DNA from: Pseudomonadota bacterium
GTDB taxonomy: Bacteria; Pseudomonadota; Gammaproteobacteria; Steroidobacterales; Woeseiaceae
Direction: 5' to 3'
DNA: 64,000 nucleotides
Assembly (NCBI GenBank): GCA_022560695.1
Contig: JADFSP010000012.1
Location: 1-64,000, forward strand
Of this stretch, positions 1 to 7,561 are shown piece by piece; within the stretch, counting starts at the first letter, position 1, and each line of letters begins with the position of its first letter. Below the pieces are notes generated by a model that saw only the letters and a list, made by a program, of their open reading frames with translations, was not told the DNA's origin and made no database searches. The translations under genes and the position numbers were made by a program.

Positions 1-626
1 TTCGCGGTGGCGGTCGCGACGGCGATGCGTGGATCGTAGCAATGAAAAGCGTGCACTCGTCCGTCGAGCTTTTCCGCCAGCGTTTTACAGACATTCAGGA
101 TCTCGTCGTCGAGTGCAGCGGGCTTGTCGTGCTGATTCATTGGATCGATCGCAGCGACAAAAACCGGCGCATCCGCGGACTCTCGCGGTTTGACGAGCCA
201 GAGCAGCGTTGGGCAGGTTCGAATCAGATTCCAGTCCGTATTCGACAGCAATGCACGAGTCAATGCCGAGTGATGATGCGTGTCCTTGATGACGACGTCG
301 GCTCCGCAGTTGACGGTGTGACGAACGACGCCCTCGTCGAGCGGATGGTCCCAAACAGCCGACGTGCCAACGACAATTCCGGAGTCGCGCAGCGGCTCGG
401 CGATCTCTTCCAGATGTCTCGCATGATTCTCTATGACTTGATGACGTGCATTCTCGAGCGATGGTGAGTCAAACAGGCGATCACCACTCAGGTACTCGTT
501 GTAATAACAGACGAGCAGCTCCAACTCGGCGCCCGTCGCCCCGGCCAGCCATGATGCACGACGAATTGCGGGCTGATCCTCAACGGTCGGGTCAACGACG
601 GCGAGAATCCGGGAGATAGTTTGCAT
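1..626 (-). CDS. Universal stress protein, tandem UspE-like (partial)
   Basis: The reading frame starts at ATG 626 and runs off the left edge, so the C-terminal part is missing. About 208 residues are visible. The N-terminus (MQTISRILAVVDPT) is the typical first strand of a Usp fold. A second Usp-like start (PVFVAAIDPMNQ) appears about 155 residues later, so this is a two-domain UspE-type protein rather than a single-domain UspA. Such proteins bind nucleotides and are induced by starvation, oxygen limitation or stress. The gene is divergent from the DksA-like gene at 835. The AT-rich TATAATATA at 636-644 lies just upstream and could hold its -10 element. The family call is good; the specific role is unknown. 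Confidence 0.85.
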   Translation of the reverse strand, partial: MQTISRILAVVDPTVEDQPAIRRASWLAGATGAELELLVCYYNEYLSGDRLFDSPSLENARHQVIENHARHLEEIAEPLRDSGIVVGTSAVWDHPLDEGVVRHTVNCGADVVIKDTHHHSALTRALLSNTDWNLIRTCPTLLWLVKPRESADAPVFVAAIDPMNQHDKPAALDDEILNVCKTLAEKLDGRVHAFHCYDPRIAVATATA

Positions 627-834
627 TTTCACACCTATAATATACGCATACTGGCTGTCAAAACCCGCACCTGAATGCGTACGTCTCGACGGTACAGCAT
701 TCCATAGAAAGTGATGCTTGGATAACCCCGGATTTTACCTACGCAGCCATAGTGGAATTTACTAATATCGCGGTGGCCGGCACTGCACGTAGATTAGACC
801 GGGCGCAGCATGCGGAAACGTAACTGGAGTAGCG
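627..834. promoter_or_regulatory. Divergent intergenic region between Usp and DksA-like genes
   Basis: This 208-bp region must carry the promoters of both flanking genes. Only two elements stand out. TATAATATA at 636-644 is a plausible -10 region for the leftward Usp gene, and GGAG at 826-829 is a Shine-Dalgarno sequence 5 nt before the ATG of the DksA-like gene. I find no convincing FNR or CRP half-site pair. Confidence 0.4.
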
Positions 835-1185
835 ATGCACGCAGACACAAATGAGGCATTACGCCGGCGGCTCGAGAAGCAAAAGCGCGACCTGACCGCA
901 AGGCTGGATCGAATCACTGCAAATGTGCGGCGTGGTTATCATGCCGATTCCAAGGAACGCGCGAAGGAGTTTGAGGACCGCGAGGTCGTCGACGCCCTGG
1001 GAAATGAGGCCAGGGACGAAGTCGCGAAAATCACGGCGGCCTTACAGCGGATGGAGTCCGGCAACTTCGGCCTGTGTGTCGAGTGTGGTGCAAGGATTGA
1101 AGACGCGCGGCTCCAGGCTCACCCATATGCCGAAGAGTGTATCGAGTGTGCCAGGCTGGAAGAGCGCCGCGGTGCGTTGCTGTAG
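835..1185 (+). CDS. DksA/TraR-family C4 zinc-finger protein
   Basis: This 116-residue protein has a long charged helical N-terminal half (about residues 5-75), then a C4 zinc finger with C81-x2-C84 and C102-x2-C105. That is the DksA/TraR arrangement, in which a coiled coil enters the RNA polymerase secondary channel. It is shorter than E. coli DksA (151 aa), so it belongs with the small DksA-like/YbiI/TraR group. It probably modulates transcription initiation during stress or ppGpp signalling, which fits its neighbour, a universal stress protein. The start is supported by GGAG at 826-829. It converges with the response regulator, leaving only 5 bp between the stops. Confidence 0.88.
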   Translation: MHADTNEALRRRLEKQKRDLTARLDRITANVRRGYHADSKERAKEFEDREVVDALGNEARDEVAKITAALQRMESGNFGLCVECGARIEDARLQAHPYAEECIECARLEERRGALL

Positions 1186-1190
1186 CCGGG

Positions 1191-1808
1191 TCAGCTCTGC
1201 CGCATGTGCAACTTGACGAGGTCGGCGAGTGACCTGGCCTCCATCTTTTCCATGACGCGCGCACGATGAATCTCCACGGTGCGTTGGCTGACGCCGAGTT
1301 CGTAAGCAATGACTTTGTTTGCCTTGCCGGTCACGACGAGGTCAAAAACTTCGTGTTCGCGGTTCGTCAGGCGCGCGACCCGCTCCACGACTTCCGAGCG
1401 TTGTTGCCTTTCTACTCGCCGCTCCCGGTCGGCCTTTAACGCGTCGTGGATGCGGTCCAGAAGATCCTGATCGCGAAACGGCTTTTGAATAAAATCGACA
1501 GCACCTTTTTGCATGGCCTCGACGGCCATCGGCACATCGCCGTGACCCGTTATGAATATGATCGGCAGGGTGTTGTGCCTCTGCACGAGCAATTCCTGAA
1601 GTTCGAGGCCGCCAAGCCCCGGCATGCGAATATCCAGAACCAGACAGCCGCCCCGATCATCGCTGTATTGCTCGAGAAACTCGTCCGCCGAGCTGAAAAT
1701 TTCGTGCCGCAGGTGAACGGATTCCATCAGGGCCTGCATCGCGACCCGGATGGCGGGATCATCATCGACGACAAATACTGTGGGTGTCTGTTTGTCGAGC
1801 TCAGTCAT
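1191..1808 (-). CDS. FixJ/NarL-type two-component response regulator
   Basis: An N-terminal receiver domain is followed by a LuxR-type HTH. Counting from MTELDKQ, the acidic pocket is D15-D17, the phosphoacceptor is D59 (VLDIRMPG), the switch Thr is in ITGHGD and the conserved Lys is K109 (IQKPF). The GHGDVPMAVEAM block and the HTH at about 160-190 (NKVIAYELGVSQRTVEIHR) are typical of the FixJ/TtrR/StyR group. About 205 residues is the normal length. The frame is open 13 codons further, to 1847, but MTELDKQ at 1808 begins the family homology, so I prefer it. No sensor kinase is adjacent, so its signal cannot be read from this window. Confidence 0.9.
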   Translation of the reverse strand: MTELDKQTPTVFVVDDDPAIRVAMQALMESVHLRHEIFSSADEFLEQYSDDRGGCLVLDIRMPGLGGLELQELLVQRHNTLPIIFITGHGDVPMAVEAMQKGAVDFIQKPFRDQDLLDRIHDALKADRERRVERQQRSEVVERVARLTNREHEVFDLVVTGKANKVIAYELGVSQRTVEIHRARVMEKMEARSLADLVKLHMRQS

Positions 1809-2007
1809 GATACTTCGGGATTCCGTTGTCTCACTTGAAGGTCTCATCTACGCTGCCGGTTGCTGACGCCTGCCATTGCAATAACGTCCGCAACAGTAAT
1901 TGGATCAGAAAAATCAGGGTTTTGCGAGTACTGGCGGTAAACTGCTCATTGCGCGTGAAGCGTCAGGCGCGTCTCACACCCATCTGAGGCTTTTTCAATA
2001 CTCCGCG

Positions 2008-3129
2008 CTAGTCGAGACGCTTGGAGAATCGCAGCGCGGCGGCCGTCATCGTGATCAGTGCAAACCCTATGAGGAAGACGACCTCGGGATAGAGTTCCAC
2101 CAACGCTGCGTCGCGCAGCATGATGCCGCGCGTCAGGCGAATGAAATGCGTATTCGGCAGCAGTTCGCCCAGGTACTGCGCGACCCTGGGCATGCCGTCG
2201 AACGGAAACATGAAGCCGGATAGCAAAATGGACGGCAGCAGGTAAAAAATTGTGACCTGCATCGCCTGGAACTGCGTTTTCACCGCCGTCGATATCAACA
2301 GGCCCAGTCCGAGGTTTGCGGCTATAAAGGCTGTTGCGGCCAGGTAGAGATCGACAATGCTGCCGCGGATCGGGACGTCGAATAGTAGCCGGCCAACGCT
2401 GGCGATCAGGGCCAATTGAACAAGGCCGATCACCACATAGGGAACCACCTTGCCAATCATGAGTTCGGCCGAACTGACCGGCGTGTTGATCAGCAGTTCG
2501 AGATTGCCGCGCTCACGTTCGCGAACGATCGCAACCGCCGTGAACAATGTCATCGTCATCGTCAGGATGATTCCCATCAGGCCGGGTACGATGTTGACTG
2601 GTGCACGGCGCTCCGGATTGTAATAAGGTCGTATTTCGATCGGGCCCGCAGACGCTCCTGCAGCCATTTTTCCATGTGTCGTGCTGCGCGCGACGTCAAA
2701 AGCGATCGGCATGCCTCGCAGCCGGGTCGCGACACTGAGTATCATCGGGTCGCTGCCGTCAACAAGCAGGTGTACGGCCGCTCGTGACCTGTCAGCGACA
2801 CGGCGATCGAAGTCGTGAGGGATCACGACGCCAATCGAGATGTCGCCGGCCCGCAGCAGATCTTTGAGCTGCGCGGCGTTTGCGACCGTCGCGATGATGT
2901 CTACGACTTGAGTCTGTCCGAGTTCCGCGACGAACTGTCGCGACAGGTGCGTGTTCGCCTGATTTGCGACTGCCGTCTTCAGGTTGCGCACGTCCGTGTT
3001 GATCGCATAGCCGAACAGGAGTACCTGGATGATCGGCAATCCGACGATCATGCCGAACGTCAACCGGTCGCGGCGCAATTGCAGGACTTCCTTGCGCACG
3101 ATGGCCATCAGACGAGTCAGCGACATCAT
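2008..3129 (-). CDS. ABC-2 type exporter permease (YbhS/YbhR-like)
   Basis: This 373-residue inner-membrane protein has the ABC-2 layout: one N-terminal transmembrane helix (about 24-42), a periplasmic loop of roughly 130 residues, then five closely spaced helices from about 180 to the end. The cytoplasmic RERERGNLELLINTPVS segment is typical of where these permeases contact the ATPase. It is the last gene of the leftward operon TetR - HlyD-like - ATPase - permease. Its ATGATG start overlaps the ATPase stop (3126-3129), implying translational coupling. E. coli YbhGFSR uses two different permeases; only one is present here, so it presumably homodimerises. Substrate unknown; drugs or cations are possible by family analogy. 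Confidence 0.9.
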   Translation of the reverse strand: MMSLTRLMAIVRKEVLQLRRDRLTFGMIVGLPIIQVLLFGYAINTDVRNLKTAVANQANTHLSRQFVAELGQTQVVDIIATVANAAQLKDLLRAGDISIGVVIPHDFDRRVADRSRAAVHLLVDGSDPMILSVATRLRGMPIAFDVARSTTHGKMAAGASAGPIEIRPYYNPERRAPVNIVPGLMGIILTMTMTLFTAVAIVRERERGNLELLINTPVSSAELMIGKVVPYVVIGLVQLALIASVGRLLFDVPIRGSIVDLYLAATAFIAANLGLGLLISTAVKTQFQAMQVTIFYLLPSILLSGFMFPFDGMPRVAQYLGELLPNTHFIRLTRGIMLRDAALVELYPEVVFLIGFALITMTAAALRFSKRLD

Positions 3130-4067
3130 GCCGCGCGCTCCTGCGGCGTCATCGTGACTGCGACAAAAACGTCTTCAAGCGTTGCCGGCATGAGCTGCAC
3201 ACGAGCCTGCATGTCCTGTGCGCGCAATGCGCGGTCGACGAGCCGCAACGGATCGTCAACCGTCGTCGAGATCAGCACACGCAATCGGATGCCGAGCTGA
3301 GTGACGCTCGCGATCCTCGAGATAGTGCTGAGTGCGGCCTGCGCGCGATACGGATCGTCGGCAAGTACTTCAACGATGTGCATGCCGGTATTTTTCTGCA
3401 GATCGTCGGGAGTGCCATCGGCGACCTTGACGCCGTGATCGAGGATTGCGAGCCGGTGGCAGCGCTCTGCTTCGTCCATGTAGTGCGTCGATACGAGGAT
3501 TGTGGTTCCGGCGTTTGCCAATTCGAATAACCCGGCCCAGAAATCGCGCCGGCTCTGCGGATCCACGGCGCTGGTCGGTTCATCGAGCAATAGCAATTCG
3601 GGGCGGTGCAGGACCGCGCAGGCCAGCGCGACCCGCTGTTTCTGTCCGCCGCTCAGCGTCGCTGCAAGCTGATCACGTTGTGGCCCGAGGTTGTACTGTT
3701 GCAGCAATTCGTCAATGCGCGATGCCCGGTCCGGCGACGGAAACGAGTAAATCTCGGCAATAAATCGAAGATTTTCGAAAATCGTCATGTCGCCGAACAG
3801 CGAAAATTTCTGCGTCATGTAACCGATCCTGGGTTTGAGGGCTCGGGAATCGCCGGGAATCTCGGTGTCGAGGACGGTCGCGGACCCTTCGGTCGGCAAC
3901 AGCAGGCCGCATAGCATGCGGATCGTTGTCGACTTGCCCGAGCCGTTGGGGCCGAGAAAACCATAGATCTGACCTTTCGGTACCTTCAGGTCCAGCCTGT
4001 CGACAGCCCGCACGGCGCCGAAATGCTTGCTAAGACCCCGGGCTTCGATGGCGAATTCGCCGCTCAC
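3126..4067 (-). CDS. ABC exporter ATP-binding protein (YbhF-like half)
   Basis: A 313-residue ATPase with Walker A GPNGSGKST (39-47), Q-loop Gln86, signature LSGGQ (138-142), Walker B LLLLDEP with D162/E163, and H-loop His195 in STHYMDEA. The C-terminal ~90 residues form the regulatory extension found in CcmA/YbhF/DrrA-type exporters and end in LEDVFVAVT, a family hallmark. E. coli YbhF is a tandem ATPase of about 578 aa; this is a single copy. It overlaps the HlyD-like gene upstream and the permease downstream by 4 nt each, so the three products are likely made together as one complex. Confidence 0.93.
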   Translation of the reverse strand: MSGEFAIEARGLSKHFGAVRAVDRLDLKVPKGQIYGFLGPNGSGKSTTIRMLCGLLLPTEGSATVLDTEIPGDSRALKPRIGYMTQKFSLFGDMTIFENLRFIAEIYSFPSPDRASRIDELLQQYNLGPQRDQLAATLSGGQKQRVALACAVLHRPELLLLDEPTSAVDPQSRRDFWAGLFELANAGTTILVSTHYMDEAERCHRLAILDHGVKVADGTPDDLQKNTGMHIVEVLADDPYRAQAALSTISRIASVTQLGIRLRVLISTTVDDPLRLVDRALRAQDMQARVQLMPATLEDVFVAVTMTPQERAA

Positions 4068-5035
4068 GGGAGGGGGGCGTCGCTCAGGAACTCGACCTCG
4101 ACCGGCACGCCGTCGGGCAGTCGATCCCGTTGTCCGGTGAGGTCGATCTTGGCGACATAGCTGAGCCGGCCGCGATCACGTTCAGTCAGCGCGTAGTAGG
4201 GCGTAAACGCCGATTCGCTCGATACCCAACGGACCCGCCCGTCGAGAACTTCGTCGAGTCCGTCGACGAAAATTCGCGCGGCGGTGCCGGGCCCGATCGT
4301 GACGCGAATCGCCTCGGGCACATAGACGCGAGCGTACGGTTGCACGCCACCGAGCAGGATCAGCACCGGCTGCCCGCTCGCAGGCCGCTCGCCGGGCTCG
4401 AACAGCCGACTGTCGACGATGCCGGCGACCGGTGCGCGCACTTCGTGGCGGTCGACGTCAACCTGCAGGTAGTTGCGCCGGGCTTCGGCCTGGTGCAACG
4501 CCTGTTCGGCCTGCGTCAATTCCTCAATGGTCGTTCCTGCCAGCAGCTCCTGCAATTGCGCTCGTCGCACGTCGAGATTGGCTTGCGCAGCATCGAGCGC
4601 GGCCTTTGCGCGGTCAAGCAGGTCAGGAGAGGCAAGTTGCTGCTCGCGAATTTTCTTCGTGCGCTCGTAGTCGGCAGCGCGAAATTCGAGATCCCGGATT
4701 GCGCCGTGGACATTTGCACGCGCGGCGGCAATTTGCTCCTGGCGCGGACCGCGAACAAGCTCGTCGAAACGCGCCTGAGCCTGCGCGAGGGCTGCTGCGG
4801 CCTCCGCCAGTCGTGCCATCGCGCGTGTCGCGTCCTGGCGCAGCAGGAGCTGTCCCGCGATGACGGTCTCACCTTCGGCTACGTATATCCCGACGATCGG
4901 TTCACTCGATTCCGCCGTCAGCTCGATGCGGTCGGACGCGAGGTCGCCAACGACCCGCCGTGTGGAATTCGGGTTATCGCAGGCCCCTGACAGGAACGCG
5001 GCTGCTGCAATGACAAGTAGTGGTCTGGCGCCCAT
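4064..5035 (-). CDS. HlyD/YbhG-family membrane fusion (periplasmic adaptor) protein
   Basis: This 323-residue adaptor protein has a lipoyl-like half motif near residues 35-70, a long coiled-coil hairpin (about 75-195, rich in Ala/Glu/Arg) and the returning lipoyl/beta-barrel part (RHEVRAPVAGIVDSRLFEPGE, about 200 onward). It should bridge the inner-membrane ABC complex to an outer-membrane channel. The N-terminus has a hydrophobic stretch ending LSGACD. Cys19 could be a lipidation site, although the -3 residue is Ser16 rather than Leu. Asp20 at +2 would favour inner-membrane retention by the E. coli Lol rule. It lies 12 bp after the TetR gene in the same operon. Confidence 0.88.
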   Translation of the reverse strand: MGARPLLVIAAAAFLSGACDNPNSTRRVVGDLASDRIELTAESSEPIVGIYVAEGETVIAGQLLLRQDATRAMARLAEAAAALAQAQARFDELVRGPRQEQIAAARANVHGAIRDLEFRAADYERTKKIREQQLASPDLLDRAKAALDAAQANLDVRRAQLQELLAGTTIEELTQAEQALHQAEARRNYLQVDVDRHEVRAPVAGIVDSRLFEPGERPASGQPVLILLGGVQPYARVYVPEAIRVTIGPGTAARIFVDGLDEVLDGRVRWVSSESAFTPYYALTERDRGRLSYVAKIDLTGQRDRLPDGVPVEVEFLSDAPLP

Positions 5036-5047
5036 GTCTGACTCCAG

Positions 5048-5656
5048 TCAGGCCTTGATGTCGTTGAGAATCATGTCGATGTGGCACTCGATGAGCCGGT
5101 CGGTGTCGAGCGAGCGATTTTCGAACAGGAGCTTCCAGATCACGGAAAAAATGACCGGCGCAATCAACAGGTGTGGAAGTTCATTGACGGCAGTGCGTCG
5201 AAATTCGCCGTTTTCCACGCCGCGATCGAGAATTCGCTGCAGTGCCGCCAGCCCGCGTGATACGACGTTTTGCCAATAATAATCCACGAGGTCCGGATGC
5301 CTGTGCGCCTCGGCGATCATGAGCCGTACGACGATGCCGACGGGCGAGCCCGGGATGCCTTGCATGAACTGCAGCATCGGTCCGCGCAAAAACGCTTCAG
5401 CTGACAGCGTGGACTGATCGAGTGCAAGCTCCAGCGCGTCGACGCGCGGGATCACGACACTGCGAATGACAGCCTTGAACAATTCCTCTTTGGTCTTGAA
5501 GTAGAGATACAGCAGCCCTTTGCTGATTCCGGCGCGTTTCGCGACTTCCTCGACGCGGGTCGCCGCGTAGCCGTTCTCGGCGAAAGCGGACAGCGCCGCT
5601 GCCGTGATTTCGTCGGGCCGGTCTTCCTTGCGGCGCCGGTAGCGCGGCTCTGCCAT
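5048..5656 (-). CDS. TetR/AcrR-family repressor of the exporter operon (CecR-like)
   Basis: A 202-residue TetR-family protein. The N-terminal HTH is clear (ITAAALSAFAENGYAATRVE, then VAKRAGISKGLLYLYFKTKEELF, about 16-60), followed by an all-helical ligand-binding domain. It is the first gene of the operon with the HlyD-like adaptor, ATPase and permease, the same association as E. coli cecR-ybhGFSR. Its promoter at 5690-5718 contains a perfect palindrome in the spacer, so autoregulation and repression of the whole operon are likely. The inducer is unknown. Confidence 0.92.
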   Translation of the reverse strand: MAEPRYRRRKEDRPDEITAAALSAFAENGYAATRVEEVAKRAGISKGLLYLYFKTKEELFKAVIRSVVIPRVDALELALDQSTLSAEAFLRGPMLQFMQGIPGSPVGIVVRLMIAEAHRHPDLVDYYWQNVVSRGLAALQRILDRGVENGEFRRTAVNELPHLLIAPVIFSVIWKLLFENRSLDTDRLIECHIDMILNDIKA

Positions 5657-5689
5657 GGTTTCTGCCCGTTACTGACTAACGAGTCACTA

Positions 5690-5718
5690 AGTATAGTTAA
5701 TGACCGGCCGGTCAGCAA
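5690..5718 (-). promoter_or_regulatory. Sigma-70 promoter of the TetR-exporter operon
   Basis: Read leftward, TTGCTG (5718-5713) and TATACT (5695-5690) are separated by exactly 17 bp, a near-consensus -35/-10 pair. Transcription would begin near 5683, about 27 nt before the ATG at 5656. The spacer contains the palindrome at 5701-5714, so repressor binding there would block polymerase directly. Confidence 0.7.
5701..5714. promoter_or_regulatory. Probable TetR operator (perfect 14-bp palindrome)
   Basis: TGACCGGCCGGTCA is a perfect inverted repeat without spacer. It sits between the -35 and -10 of the operon headed by the TetR gene. Length, symmetry and position suit an operator of a TetR dimer. 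A weaker inverted repeat, TGACT-AACG-AGTCA, lies just downstream at 5672-5685 and may be a second contact or chance. Confidence 0.65.
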
Positions 5719-5758
5719 GGATCATTTTGCGACCGGGTCGAACTGAACCGGATTTTGG

Positions 5759-6586
5759 CTATTGCCTCCAGAGCCGGGAGTTGGGCGGATCCTGCTCGAA
5801 ATTCGAGCGAAACGGGTTGATGTCGATGCCGCCACGTCGTTGAAAACGCGCGTAGACGGTCAGCGCTTGCGGGGCGCAGCGGTCAAGAAGGTCGACAAAC
5901 ATGCGTTCCACGCAATTCTCGTGGAAGTCGCTGTGCTGTCGATACGAGACGATGTAGCGTGTCAATGCCGCGCGCTCGATGCGGGGCCCGCGATAGCGGA
6001 TCAGGACACTGCCCGAATCGGGCTGACCCGTCACCGGGCACAGACTGCGCAGCAGATCCGAGCGCAGCGTTTCGCTGACCACCGTGTCCGGATCGGCACG
6101 CAGCAAGTCGGCATCGACATGCCACGCATCGCAGTCCACATCGTTATCGTCGAGCGAGTCTCCGGGTAGCGGTTCGGTGTGCCGGCGACCGGTATCGGCA
6201 GCGCTCGTCAGCCTGACGTCGACTACCGAGCCCGCACAGTCGCCAAGATCCCGGGCGATGGCGGCGCGGACGTCGTCGGTGGATTGCTGATGCGTCATCG
6301 CGAAGGAAGCCAGGTACAGCTTCATTGACTTGGATTCGATGATATTCGGTGAATCGGCCGGCACGCGAATTTCGGCCAATGCGGCCCGTGGCAACCCGCC
6401 GGGTGCCAGCCAGGTCAGTTCCCACGCGTTCCACAGGTCGGTGCCGTGGAACGGCAGCGGCTCGGCAAGACCGAGTATGGAGCGGCTTTGCGCACGTGCG
6501 ATCGGGCAAAGCGACTCGGGCGAGTATTGCTGCGGCTGCGCCGTCGATCGTCCCAGCGGTGATTGAGCGGTCATTGTTGCTGTCAT
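5759..6586 (-). CDS. queF: NADPH-dependent 7-cyano-7-deazaguanine reductase QueF (bimodular)
   Basis: QueF reduces preQ0 to preQ1 in queuosine biosynthesis. At 275 residues this is the long bimodular (E. coli YqcD-like, 282 aa) form. The NADPH-binding QueF motif ESKSMKLYLASF is at 84-95. The nucleophile that forms the thioimide is Cys183 in LCPVTGQPD, with Asp190 as the proton donor, and H222-E223 are in FHENCVERMF. All key residues are intact. A second ATG lies four codons in, so the exact start is uncertain. A queuosine-precursor transporter of YhhQ type is at 37451-38203, so the organism seems able both to make and to import precursors. Confidence 0.95.
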   Translation of the reverse strand: MTATMTAQSPLGRSTAQPQQYSPESLCPIARAQSRSILGLAEPLPFHGTDLWNAWELTWLAPGGLPRAALAEIRVPADSPNIIESKSMKLYLASFAMTHQQSTDDVRAAIARDLGDCAGSVVDVRLTSAADTGRRHTEPLPGDSLDDNDVDCDAWHVDADLLRADPDTVVSETLRSDLLRSLCPVTGQPDSGSVLIRYRGPRIERAALTRYIVSYRQHSDFHENCVERMFVDLLDRCAPQALTVYARFQRRGGIDINPFRSNFEQDPPNSRLWRQ

Positions 6587-6669
6587 TCCGGCAAGGTCTT
6601 GGGAGTGTACGCGACGAATGCCTGCTCCGGAATTCGCAACGGAATGGCGGGATCACGCCGATCCTCGTG

Positions 6670-6675
6670 TACAAT
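6670..6675 (+). promoter_or_regulatory. Putative -10 element before cphB
   Basis: GTACAAT followed by ACCGACC lies 27 nt before the cphB ATG. No good -35 hexamer is visible. The same GTACAAT plus C/G-rich run occurs before glnS (34772) and thrS (34112-34117), which supports a real -10 with a GC-rich discriminator. Confidence 0.4.
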
Positions 6676-6701
6676 ACCGACCTTTTTTCGTGGTCAGATT
6701 A

Positions 6702-7532
6702 ATGAGCCCGTCCAACAACACAAACGACGCCGAGCGCGGCTATATCATTCCGATAGGCGGTGCCGAGGAAAAGCTGAACAACCCCGAAATCCTCGATCGA
6801 TTCGTGACTATCTGCGGTGGCAAGAACGCGCGCATCAGTATCATTCCGACAGCATCGGAGCGCGATGACACCGGGCGCAACTACGAGAAGCTGTTTCGCC
6901 GCCTGGGAGTCAGGCATGCGCGCGTATTGCCGTTCGAGACTCGTGAGGAATGCCAGTCGAGCCCTGATCTCGATTACATCGACAAGTCGGACGGCATATT
7001 CATGACGGGCGGCAACCAATTGCGCCTGTCGACGACACTGGGTGGCACCGAAGCCGCACGACGAATTCGCCGCCGCAACGCGGCCGGCATGCACGTTGCA
7101 GGAACGTCGGCCGGCGCCGCATTCATGGCGGAGCACATGATTGCAGGCGGTGCCGAGGGCAGCACGCCGAGCCCCGATATGGTGACGATGGCGCCGGGGC
7201 TGGGTCTGACGAACAAGTTCATCATCGATCAGCACTTCAGCGAGCGCGACCGCCTCGGACGGCTCTTGACGGCGCTCGCCTACAATCCGTTTGCGGTGGG
7301 CATCGGTCTGGACGAGGACACGGCAGCATTCATCCGCCCCGGGGACGACCTCGAGGTGGTCGGTAGCGGCGGAATCACGATCATCGATCCGACCGATCTG
7401 AGTTACTCTTCCATGGACCGGGCGCGTCGCGGCGAGCCTGTGAGCCTGGTGGGAGTCAAGCTGCACATCCTGATCGCAGGCGGCAGATTCCTGACCGCGA
7501 CGAGAGAGGCGCACGCGGAGCAACTGCAGTGA
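6702..7532 (+). CDS. cphB: Cyanophycinase
   Basis: This 276-residue serine peptidase belongs to family S51. The nucleophile elbow GTSAGA, the GGNQLRLSTTL block and the conserved IIDQHFSERDRLGRL segment match cyanophycinases, which hydrolyse the Asp-Arg storage polymer to beta-Asp-Arg dipeptides. No signal peptide is seen, so this is the intracellular CphB rather than secreted CphE. The frame is open back to 6618, but homology starts at MSPSNN/YIIPIGGAEEKL, so ATG 6702 is preferred. It is followed 29 bp later by cphA, so synthesis and breakdown of the polymer are encoded together. The dipeptidase that finishes degradation is not in the window. Confidence 0.93.
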   Translation: MSPSNNTNDAERGYIIPIGGAEEKLNNPEILDRFVTICGGKNARISIIPTASERDDTGRNYEKLFRRLGVRHARVLPFETREECQSSPDLDYIDKSDGIFMTGGNQLRLSTTLGGTEAARRIRRRNAAGMHVAGTSAGAAFMAEHMIAGGAEGSTPSPDMVTMAPGLGLTNKFIIDQHFSERDRLGRLLTALAYNPFAVGIGLDEDTAAFIRPGDDLEVVGSGGITIIDPTDLSYSSMDRARRGEPVSLVGVKLHILIAGGRFLTATREAHAEQLQ

Positions 7533-7561
7533 TCAGTGCTCCGCCAGGATAGGACACAATA

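Noticed and set aside
210-235. GGTTCGAATC resembling a tRNA T-loop (also GGTTCGAATTCC near 28797)
   Set aside because: No acceptor stem, D-arm or anticodon arm can be drawn around either copy, and both lie inside coding sequence.
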